DNA of 7,689 nucleotides, taken from assembly GCA_023393015.1 (NCBI GenBank), contig JAEWMY010000043.1, positions 1 to 7,689 of the forward strand, written 5' to 3'. The stretch comes from Spirochaetota bacterium (lineage in GTDB: Bacteria > Spirochaetota > Spirochaetia > Treponematales > Treponemataceae). The notes under the pieces were generated by a model. The model ran no database searches, had not been told where the DNA came from, and saw only the letters and a program-made list of their open reading frames with translations. Shown piece after piece: positions 1-6,063 of the stretch. Numbering within the stretch: the stretch's first letter is position 1; each line of letters begins with the position of its first letter. The position numbers were made by a program, and so were the translations under genes.

Positions 1-704
1 CCCTCGTACCGCTCTCCGAAAACGCGGGAACCATCCGCGCGGACGCCCGGCTTCGGGGCGATCGCCTGGCCATAGGGGGACGCTGGATCCGTTCGGGACG
101 CTCTTTCAGGGATTTTTCCGGTTCGGAAGATCCGATACGCGAGCAAATCGTCGTGACCCCGTCGTTGTACGTCCCGCTTCCCCGCTCCTCCGCCCTCTCG
201 CTCGAGTTTTCCGCGCTGGCCGCGCGCGAAACGCTTTCGGGAGACTCCCTGAACGAGCTCAACCGAACCCGGTTCTATTACGGCGGAGCCATTGACGGAG
301 ACCATCCGCGCTATTCGGTTTCGCTCCGCGCCGAGCGGGACGAATCCGAGGATACCTATACGGCGGAAACGTCCCTGTTCCGGTTTCCGGTCCGGTCAAC
401 GCGCCTTACCGCGCGGCTTTCGGCCGTCAGTCCGATACCCCGGAACGGCGAGAGGTCGTTTTCCGAGGTCTCGGGGGATATTACCCTGACCGCCCGTCCG
501 CGACCGTCTATCCGGGTCCAAAGCTCGGCGGGATTCTCGAACGACCGGGAAGAAGGACGCGTCGATCCGAGATGGCACATATCCGTCTCCGCGACGCCGT
601 TTTCCTCCCGAAGAATCGAGGCAACGATCGATTTCGAGCTGTTTCGCGATACCGTAAACGCTCCGCTTTCCGGTAGCCTCGGAATACGCGCCAATCTCAG
701 ATAA
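1..704 (+). CDS. C-terminal part of an unrecognised beta-strand-rich, probably envelope protein (5' end outside window)
   Basis: The frame is open from the first complete codon at 3 to TAA at 702-704, so 233 residues of a longer protein are visible. I do not recognise the family. Much of it reads as short strands of alternating hydrophobic and polar residues separated by polar turns, for example YSVSLRAERDE, DITLTARPRPSIRVQSSAGF, WHISVSATPF, RIEATIDFELF and SGSLGIRANLR at the very C-terminus. It is rich in Arg, Ser and Thr, has no visible transmembrane helix and no cysteine. Such a pattern is typical of outer-membrane beta-barrels or beta-rich periplasmic proteins, so an envelope location is an inference. 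The last residue is Arg, not the aromatic residue usual for BAM-inserted barrels, which weakens the barrel reading. No terminator follows before the fusA promoter. A soluble beta-sandwich protein is the main alternative. Confidence 0.75.
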   Translation, partial: LVPLSENAGTIRADARLRGDRLAIGGRWIRSGRSFRDFSGSEDPIREQIVVTPSLYVPLPRSSALSLEFSALAARETLSGDSLNELNRTRFYYGGAIDGDHPRYSVSLRAERDESEDTYTAETSLFRFPVRSTRLTARLSAVSPIPRNGERSFSEVSGDITLTARPRPSIRVQSSAGFSNDREEGRVDPRWHISVSATPFSSRRIEATIDFELFRDTVNAPLSGSLGIRANLR

Positions 705-732
705 ACAGGGCAAACCGGCCGTTTTCCCGGTA

Positions 733-761
733 TTGCAACTCATATCTTTTTTCGATATACT
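733..761 (+). promoter_or_regulatory. sigma70-like promoter of the fusA operon
   Basis: TTGCAA (733-738) and TATACT (756-761) are separated by exactly 17 bp. The -10 box matches TATAAT at five of six positions and the -35 box matches TTGACA at four. Transcription would start near 768, giving a leader of about 64 bases to the fusA ATG at 832. A broken dyad spans the promoter: TTGC 733-736 with GCAA 762-765, and ATATC 742-746 with GATAT 754-758. No transcript data are available, so this is a sequence call. Confidence 0.65.
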
Positions 762-788
762 GCAAAAGATAACATGTTCTTGAAATCC

Positions 789-805
789 TTTGCGTTTTTC
801 GCAAA
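789..805 (+). promoter_or_regulatory. small hairpin in the fusA leader
   Basis: TTTGCG (789-794) and CGCAAA (800-805) are perfect complements around a TTTTT loop. The hairpin sits 13 bases upstream of the Shine-Dalgarno sequence GAGG (819-822). It has no U-tract and so is not a terminator. It could stabilise the message or modulate initiation, but its six base pairs could also be chance. Confidence 0.35.
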
Positions 806-831
806 ATAAGCAATGAGTGAGGTACAGGATT

Positions 832-2919
832 ATGGCCTATGATATTTCCAAAATGAGGAATATCGGTATCAGCGCCCACATCGACTCGGGGAAAACCACC
901 CTATCCGAACGCATCCTTTTTTACTGCAACAAGATCCACGCGATCCATGAAGTCCGCGGTAAAGATGGCGTGGGTGCCGTGATGGATAACATGGAACTCG
1001 AGCGCGAGCGCGGAATTACCATCCAGTCGGCGTCGACCCAGGTTCAGTGGAAGGATCATACGGTAAACGTCATCGATACCCCCGGACACGTCGACTTTAC
1101 CATCGAGGTCGAACGCTCACTGCGCGTTCTCGACGGGGCGATCCTCGTCCTCTGCTCGGTCGGCGGCGTCCAGTCCCAGTCGATCACCGTCGACCGCCAG
1201 CTCAAGCGCTATCACGTCCCGCGCATCGCCTTCGTCAACAAGTGCGACCGCACCGGCGCGAACCCCCTCAAGGTCCGCATGCAGCTCCGCGAGAAGCTCG
1301 GCCTCAACGCCTACATGATGCAGCTCCCGATCGGCCTCGAGGACAAGCTCGAAGGCGTCGTCGACCTCGTCACCATGAAAGCCCTCTATTTCGAAGGCGA
1401 AAGCGGCACCGAAATCCGCGTCGCCGAGATCCCCGCGCACCTCCAGGCAGACGCCCAGAAGTACCGCGAGGAACTCGTGGACGCCGCGTCCATGTTCTCC
1501 GACGAACTCGCCGAGGCCTTCCTCGAGGGCGCCGAAACCGAGGAGATGATCCACGCCGCGATCCGCAAGGGAACCCTCGCCGAACAGCTCGTGCCCGTGT
1601 TCCTCGGTTCCGCCTACAAGAACAAGGGTATCCAGCCCATGCTCGACGGCGTTATCCGCTACCTTCCCGACCCCACCGAGGTCAAGAATATCGCCCTCGA
1701 TCTCGACAAGAACGAGGAACCCGTTACCCTTTCCTGCGACGAAAAATCGCCCACGGTAGCCCTCGGCTTCAAGCTCGAAGACGGCAAGTACGGCCAGCTC
1801 ACCTACGTCCGCATCTACCAGGGCATGATCAAAAAGGGCGACGAGCTCTATAACACCCGCGCCCGCAAGAAGTTCAAGGTCGGCCGGCTCGTCCGCATGA
1901 ACTCCTCTACGATGGAAGACATCAACGAGGGCGTTCCCGGCGATATCGTCGCGCTCTTCGGCATCGAGTGCGCCTCGGGAGACACCTTCTGCGGCGGCGG
2001 ACTCAATTACGCCATGAGCTCCATGTTCGTTCCGAACCCGGTTATCGACCTCTCCATCACCCCGAAAGACAAGAAATCCTCGGATCAGATGGCGAAGGCC
2101 CTCAACCGCTTTACCAAGGAAGACCCGACATTCCATTGCTTCGTCGATCCGGAATCGAACCAGACGATCATCCAGGGAATGGGCGAGCTCCACCTCGAAG
2201 TCTACGTCGAGCGCATGAAGCGCGAGTACAACTGCGAAGTCGAGACGGGAAAGCCCCAGGTCGCGTATCGCGAGGCCATTACCCAGCGCGCGGATTTCAA
2301 CTATACCCACAAGAAGCAGACGGGCGGTTCCGGACAGTACGGACGCGTCGCCGGTTTCATCGAGCCTATCGAAGACAAGGACTACGAGTTCGTGGACGCA
2401 ATCAAGGGCGGCGCCATCCCGAACGAGTACATCCCCTCGTGCGACAAGGGTTTCAAGGAATCCCTCAAGAAGGGAGCGCTCATCGGCTTCCCGATCGTCG
2501 GCCTTCGCGCGACCATCAACGACGGACAGTCACACCCCGTCGACTCCTCGGATATCGCCTTCCAGCTCGCCTCGATCGGCGGTTTTCGCGAGGCGTATCT
2601 CAAGGCGAAGCCGGCGATCCTCGAACCCATCATGAAGGTGTCCATCGAAGGTCCGCAGGAATTCCAGGGCAATATTTTCGGCCTGATCAACCAGCGCCGT
2701 GGTATAATCCTCTCGTCCACCGAGGATGAAGCCTTTACCCGTGTCGACGCCGAAGTTCCCCTGAGCGAGATGTTCGGTTTCTCGACCATCCTCCGTTCCT
2801 CGACGCAGGGAAAGGCCGAGTATTCGATGGAGTTTGCCAAGTACGGCAAGGTTCCCCAGAGCGTCGCCGATACCCTGATCAAGGAATACGAAGCGAAGCG
2901 CCGGGCAGAGCAGAAGTAA
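832..2919 (+). CDS. fusA: Elongation factor G, spirochaete/mitochondrial EF-G1 type
   Basis: A GTPase that moves tRNA and mRNA through the ribosome after each peptide bond. The ATG at 832 gives 695 residues, full length for the family. It is preferred over the in-frame GTG at 817 because GAGG (819-822) lies nine bases before it and the protein then starts MAYDISKMRNIG, as family members do. GTPase motifs are complete: AHIDSGKT at 15-22, switch I RGITIQSAST at 60-69, DTPGH at 82-86, NKCD at 136-139, GSA at 259-261. Domain IV follows with HKKQTGGSGQYGRV from 493, then domain V to the C-terminus. The wording (AHIDSGKTT, GITIQSAST with a following W, LVLCSVGGVQ) matches the EF-G1 shared by spirochaetes, planctomycetes and mitochondria. 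In spirochaetes this form is the translocase and a second EF-G does ribosome recycling. Codons are strongly biased to C- and G-ending forms, as expected for high expression. First gene of an operon with the ATPase at 2930. Confidence 0.97.
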   Translation: MAYDISKMRNIGISAHIDSGKTTLSERILFYCNKIHAIHEVRGKDGVGAVMDNMELERERGITIQSASTQVQWKDHTVNVIDTPGHVDFTIEVERSLRVLDGAILVLCSVGGVQSQSITVDRQLKRYHVPRIAFVNKCDRTGANPLKVRMQLREKLGLNAYMMQLPIGLEDKLEGVVDLVTMKALYFEGESGTEIRVAEIPAHLQADAQKYREELVDAASMFSDELAEAFLEGAETEEMIHAAIRKGTLAEQLVPVFLGSAYKNKGIQPMLDGVIRYLPDPTEVKNIALDLDKNEEPVTLSCDEKSPTVALGFKLEDGKYGQLTYVRIYQGMIKKGDELYNTRARKKFKVGRLVRMNSSTMEDINEGVPGDIVALFGIECASGDTFCGGGLNYAMSSMFVPNPVIDLSITPKDKKSSDQMAKALNRFTKEDPTFHCFVDPESNQTIIQGMGELHLEVYVERMKREYNCEVETGKPQVAYREAITQRADFNYTHKKQTGGSGQYGRVAGFIEPIEDKDYEFVDAIKGGAIPNEYIPSCDKGFKESLKKGALIGFPIVGLRATINDGQSHPVDSSDIAFQLASIGGFREAYLKAKPAILEPIMKVSIEGPQEFQGNIFGLINQRRGIILSSTEDEAFTRVDAEVPLSEMFGFSTILRSSTQGKAEYSMEFAKYGKVPQSVADTLIKEYEAKRRAEQK

Positions 2920-2929
2920 GGAGATAACA

Positions 2930-3613
2930 ATGGTTAAACAGGATCTTATAGAGCGAAGCCCCGTGCGGAATTTCGAGAAATCGCTCGGCGGCGGCGTGCG
3001 CCCCGGCGAAATCGGTGTCATCGTGTCGAAGAAGGGCCTCGGCAAGACGTCCATACTCGTACAGTTGGGAATCGACAAGCTCCTCCAGGGCGTACCCGTC
3101 GTGCATGTCTCCTTCAACCAGCAGGCGGCGCACGTCATGACATGGTACGAGGACATCTTCGCCGAGCTCGCCAAGAAGAAGAATCTCGACAAGGCGTCCG
3201 AGGTGCAGGCCGACCTCATCGCCAAGCGCATAGTGCTCAACTTCAACCAGGACTCGGTGAAGACCACGCAGGTGATCAAGACGATCACGGCACTCGCCGA
3301 GGGCGGGGCGAAGCCCGAGGCCGTCATCGTAGACGGCTTCGACTTCTCGCGCGCGGTTCCGGAGAGCATGAAACAGATGCGGGAGTTCGCCAAGACCATC
3401 GGTTGCACCGTTTGGTACAGCGCGAACGCGGAAACGAGCGAGAAAGGGCTTCCTTCGGTTCTCGCGCCCTATAAGGACGACATCGACGTCGTGCTCTATC
3501 TCGAGCCGAAGCCGGATTGTATCCAGATCAAGGCGCTCAAGGAACACGATCGGGGCGACTACGTGACCGATCTCAAACTTGACGTGAAATCCCTCCTGAT
3601 CGCGGAAAAGTAA
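2930..3613 (+). CDS. RecA-fold (KaiC/DnaB-like) ATPase of unknown function, co-transcribed with fusA
   Basis: A 227-residue protein starting 10 bp after the fusA stop. AAGGAG (2918-2923) overlaps that stop and lies six bases before the ATG. Domain order fits a single RecA-like ATPase core. SPVRNFEKSLGGGVRPGEIGVI (10-31) matches the entry strand of KaiC/RadA/DnaB proteins. The P-loop is SKKGLGKTS at 33-41, with Ser at the first position where Gly is usual. HVSFNQ at 59-64 follows the second strand, Walker B is AVIVDGFDF with Asp135, and the end (IKALKEHDRGDYVTDLKLD) resembles the DnaB/KaiC C-terminal strands carrying the trans-acting Lys/Arg. It lacks the DnaB N-terminal domain, the RadA zinc finger and Lon-like domain, and a second KaiC domain. 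No signal peptide or membrane segment is visible, so it is probably cytosolic. The pairing with EF-G suggests a translation- or nucleoid-linked role, but the substrate is unknown. Terminated at 3641-3672. Confidence 0.88.
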   Translation: MVKQDLIERSPVRNFEKSLGGGVRPGEIGVIVSKKGLGKTSILVQLGIDKLLQGVPVVHVSFNQQAAHVMTWYEDIFAELAKKKNLDKASEVQADLIAKRIVLNFNQDSVKTTQVIKTITALAEGGAKPEAVIVDGFDFSRAVPESMKQMREFAKTIGCTVWYSANAETSEKGLPSVLAPYKDDIDVVLYLEPKPDCIQIKALKEHDRGDYVTDLKLDVKSLLIAEK

Positions 3614-3640
3614 TCAGGAGAAACAGCGTTTACAGTCCTT

Positions 3641-3672
3641 AAAAAAAAACCGCCGCCCCGGCGGTTTTTTTT
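3641..3672 (+). terminator. Strong intrinsic terminator of the fusA-ATPase operon
   Basis: CCGCCG (3650-3655) and CGGCGG (3659-3664) form a GC-only stem around CCC, preceded by nine A (3641-3649) and followed by eight T (3665-3672). The A and T runs can extend the stem and allow termination in both directions, but the only gene running into it is the ATPase gene, whose stop is at 3611-3613. It separates the operon from malQ. Confidence 0.95.
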
Positions 3673-3681
3673 ATGCTTGCC

Positions 3682-3710
3682 TTGTGTCGTTTCTAAAAGT
3701 ACCGTATAGT
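3682..3710 (+). promoter_or_regulatory. sigma70-like promoter of malQ
   Basis: TTGTGT (3682-3687) and TATAGT (3705-3710) are spaced by 17 bp. The -10 box matches five of six consensus positions; the -35 box keeps only TTG. Transcription would begin near 3717, inside the palindrome at 3714-3727, about 30 bases before the malQ ATG. It starts right after the upstream operon's terminator, so malQ should be an independent unit. Confidence 0.65.
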
Positions 3711-3713
3711 TAG

Positions 3714-3727
3714 GTAAACCGGTTTAC
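3714..3727. promoter_or_regulatory. Perfect 14-bp palindromic operator over the malQ start site, LacI-family style
   Basis: GTAAACCGGTTTAC reads identically on both strands. Even-length palindromes centred on CG, with an AAACCGGTTT-like core, are the typical binding sites of LacI/GalR-family sugar-responsive repressors. It begins four bases after the -10 box and covers the expected transcription start, a position where bound protein would block initiation. No regulator gene lies in the window, so the family assignment is inference from site shape and from the sugar-metabolism gene downstream. Confidence 0.6.
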
Positions 3728-3746
3728 TTTCCGGTATGGAGGATAC

Positions 3747-5294
3747 ATGCACCTGCGTCGATCTAGCGGTATTCTGTTACATCCCACATCCTTGCCGGGT
3801 TCACCGGGAATCGGTACGCTCGGAAAGGCGGCATACCGGTTCGTTGACTGGCTCGCAGAAGCGCGTCAAACCCTGTGGCAGATACTGCCCCTGGGTCCTA
3901 CGGGCTACGGAGACTCACCATACGCGTCTTTTTCCACGTTCGCGGGCAATCCCCTTCTCATCGATCTGGACGCCCTCGTTACCGACGGTCTCATCTCTCC
4001 CGGGGAATGCGCGCCTCCCGCCGCTATCGCCTCATCGCGATCGGTCGATTTCGGAGCCGTGGTCAGCTGGAAGAATCCCCTTTTACGAATCGCGGCCGAA
4101 GCCTTCGCCGCGGCGGGTACTTCTCCCGAGTACGGGGTATTCGTCAAGAAGAACGCGTACTGGCTCGAAGACTACGCGCTCTTTCGCGACATCAAGGGAC
4201 ACTACGACGAAAAGGCCGCGCGGGCCGGGCTTCAGGGAAAACTGTGGAACAACTACTGGCCGAAGGATCTCGCGACGCGGAACCCGAAGTCCCTTCGCGA
4301 GTGGAAGGAGTCGCGCGCGAAAGGAATAGAGATCGAGCGTATCATCCAGTTTTTCTTTTATCGACAATGGTCGGCGCTCAGGGAATACGCCAATTCGAGG
4401 GGTATTTCGATAATCGGCGACATACCGATCTTCGTCGCGGCCGATTCCTCCGACGTCTGGGCGAACCAGTCCCTGTTCCAGCTGAACCCGGACGGCACGC
4501 CGCGCCGGGTGGCTGGCGTTCCGCCGGACTACTTCAGCGAAACCGGACAGCTGTGGGGAAACCCCCTGTACGACTGGAAGGCGATGAAACGGGACGGATA
4601 TGCCTGGTGGAAGCGTCGGATCGGCGCGACACTCGCGCTCGTCGATTTCGTGCGCGTAGACCATTTCAGGGGATTCGAAAGCTACTGGTCGGTTCCGGCC
4701 GCCGAAAAAACCGCGATGAACGGCGAATGGGTCAAGGGACCCGATCACGATTTCTTCGCCGCCGTAAGGAAGGAACTCGGAGACGTGCCGATACTGGCGG
4801 AGGACCTCGGCGTGATAACCGACGAGGTACGCGCACTCCGTGACGACTTCGACTTGCCGGGCATGCGCGTGCTTCAATTCGCCTTCGACGCGAACGAGGC
4901 CGGCAAGAACGGGTTCACGAATTCCTTCTTGCCGCACATGTACGAACCGCGTACGATCGCGTATACGGGAACGCACGACAACGACACGATGCAGGGCTGG
5001 CTCGACGGGGCCGCGGCCCCCGAGCTCGGAATGATCCGGGAATACCTCGGTATCGACTCGGACGAGACACCGCTCGTGCCGGAGTTGATACGGCTAGCGA
5101 TGATGTCGGTCGCGGTTTTCGCGGTTTTTCCGCTCCAGGACATCTTTTCTATCGGGAGCGAAGGGCGCATGAACGCTCCATCCACCCTCGGGACAAATTG
5201 GTCCTGGCGAATGGAAGAAAAACACTTCTCGTCGGAAAAGGCGGCATGGCTTTCGGACATGTCGCGACTCTACGCGAGGAACCTGCCGAAGTAA
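3747..5294 (+). CDS. malQ: 4-alpha-glucanotransferase (amylomaltase, GH77)
   Basis: A cytosolic enzyme that transfers maltooligosaccharide units between alpha-1,4-glucans and releases glucose, used in maltodextrin and glycogen metabolism. The 515 residues match the usual length of short bacterial and Thermus-type amylomaltases, without the extra N-terminal domain of the Escherichia coli form. The N-terminus RRSSGILLHPTSLPGSPGIGTLG and the following WQILPLGPTGYGDSPY are family hallmarks. The three catalytic acids are present: nucleophile Asp305 in RVDHFRG, acid/base Glu352 in LAEDLG and Asp411 in GTHDNDT. The 305 to 352 spacing of 47 equals that of the Thermus aquaticus enzyme (293 and 340). 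GGAGG (3738-3742) lies four bases before the ATG, a short but workable spacing. It is a single-gene unit with its own promoter and operator and ends 42 bp from the converging ktrA. No glycogen or maltose transport gene adjoins it here. Confidence 0.97.
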   Translation: MHLRRSSGILLHPTSLPGSPGIGTLGKAAYRFVDWLAEARQTLWQILPLGPTGYGDSPYASFSTFAGNPLLIDLDALVTDGLISPGECAPPAAIASSRSVDFGAVVSWKNPLLRIAAEAFAAAGTSPEYGVFVKKNAYWLEDYALFRDIKGHYDEKAARAGLQGKLWNNYWPKDLATRNPKSLREWKESRAKGIEIERIIQFFFYRQWSALREYANSRGISIIGDIPIFVAADSSDVWANQSLFQLNPDGTPRRVAGVPPDYFSETGQLWGNPLYDWKAMKRDGYAWWKRRIGATLALVDFVRVDHFRGFESYWSVPAAEKTAMNGEWVKGPDHDFFAAVRKELGDVPILAEDLGVITDEVRALRDDFDLPGMRVLQFAFDANEAGKNGFTNSFLPHMYEPRTIAYTGTHDNDTMQGWLDGAAAPELGMIREYLGIDSDETPLVPELIRLAMMSVAVFAVFPLQDIFSIGSEGRMNAPSTLGTNWSWRMEEKHFSSEKAAWLSDMSRLYARNLPK

Positions 5295-5336
5295 AAAAAC
5301 GGCACGTGCGATAAAGGCCTTTGACGGTCGTTCCCG

Positions 5337-6053
5337 TTATCTTCCCGTCGGAAACAGGTTTTTGAACACGGCGCCGAAACCGCGTTTCCCGACGGTTTCC
5401 TCCTCGCGGGAGAACGAGTTTATGCTTTCCTCCGAGCCCGCCACGAGCAATACGTCGCTTTCCTTGAACATATACGAGGGATCGCTGATGAAGGCGAACT
5501 TATCGCTTTCGACGGTACGCATCGCGACGACGTTCAATCCGAACGTCTTTCTCAGATTCGCCTCCAGCAGGGTTTTCCCGACGCAATACTCGTTCGCTCC
5601 CACTTCGGCGAGAGCCAGATTGTCGGATATGGGCAGGAAATTGAACAGGAGGGATGAGACGAGCAAGGGCGTCACGTGCATGGCGGCTTCGCGATCGGGA
5701 TATATGACGCGTGTGGCGCCTACCATCGAGAGAACCTCACCGTGCTCGTCCGTTTGCGCCTTTACGACGATATCCTTGACGCCCATCTTCTTGAGATAGT
5801 TCGTAGCCATGATGGACACTTCAATCTTGCCCCCGAGATCCACGATGACGGCGTCTATATCCTTCGGAACGATCTTCGAGAGCGCGGCCTCGTTGATCGC
5901 GTCGGTGATATAGGCGGCCTTCGCGGAATCCTTGTACTTCTCGATTATGTCCCTGTCCTTGTCGATGATGATAATCTCGTTCGTCACCGACAGCAATTCC
6001 TCGAGCATGCGAATCCCGAACGCACCGAGTCCGATGATAGCGAATTGTTTCAT
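5337..6053 (-). CDS. ktrA: Ktr/Trk potassium uptake regulatory subunit (RCK domain)
   Basis: The peripheral cytosolic subunit that forms a ring under the KtrB membrane subunit and gates K+ flux according to bound nucleotide. Its 238 residues form one RCK unit (RCK_N then RCK_C), like Bacillus KtrA (about 220), not the duplicated E. coli TrkA (about 460). The Rossmann dinucleotide motif GLGAFG is at 8-13, and Asp31 at the end of the second strand (IIIIDKD) is the residue that usually contacts the adenosine ribose. The RCK_C-like part covers roughly 135-215 (LALAEVGANEYCVGKTL to SDVLLVAGSEESI), and a basic Gly/Phe-rich tail (KRGFGAVFKNLFPTGR) follows. The ATG at 6053-6051 is preceded by GGGGAGGAG in the 10-bp gap after the ktrB stop, so the two genes are translated from one message. 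No clear intrinsic terminator follows its stop at 5337-5339. Confidence 0.94.
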   Translation of the reverse strand: MKQFAIIGLGAFGIRMLEELLSVTNEIIIIDKDRDIIEKYKDSAKAAYITDAINEAALSKIVPKDIDAVIVDLGGKIEVSIMATNYLKKMGVKDIVVKAQTDEHGEVLSMVGATRVIYPDREAAMHVTPLLVSSLLFNFLPISDNLALAEVGANEYCVGKTLLEANLRKTFGLNVVAMRTVESDKFAFISDPSYMFKESDVLLVAGSEESINSFSREEETVGKRGFGAVFKNLFPTGR

Positions 6054-6063
6054 GACTCCTCCC

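Noticed and set aside
714..731. ACCGG/CCGGT hairpin after the first gene as a terminator.
   Set aside because: The stem is only five pairs and no T-run follows; the first gene may read through into the fusA promoter region.
817..831. GTG at 817 as an upstream start for fusA, adding five residues.
   Set aside because: It would place the Shine-Dalgarno GAGG inside the coding region, and family members begin at the ATG at 832.
813..842. A nine-codon frame (ATG 813 to TGA 840-842) overlapping the fusA start, as a leader peptide.
   Set aside because: It has no Shine-Dalgarno of its own and no regulatory codon run; such short overlaps are expected by chance.
1117..2310. A 397-codon open frame on the minus strand inside fusA, and a 268-codon plus-strand frame at 1047-1853.
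   Set aside because: Both arise from the strong C/G third-position bias of fusA. Their translations are repetitive in composition (Leu/Glu/Val/Asp-rich, or Arg/Pro-rich), with no family resemblance, and fusA itself is unambiguous.
4083..4976. A 297-codon minus-strand frame inside malQ, and the 322-codon plus-strand frame at 3875-4843.
   Set aside because: malQ has all its catalytic motifs in its own frame; these are composition-driven shadows.
5295..5336. Two back-to-back palindromes, GCACGTGC (5302-5309) and AAAGGCCTTT (5313-5322), as a shared terminator between malQ and ktrA.
   Set aside because: Neither has a loop or a T-run, and 8-10 bp palindromes are common by chance. I see no convincing terminator for either converging gene here.
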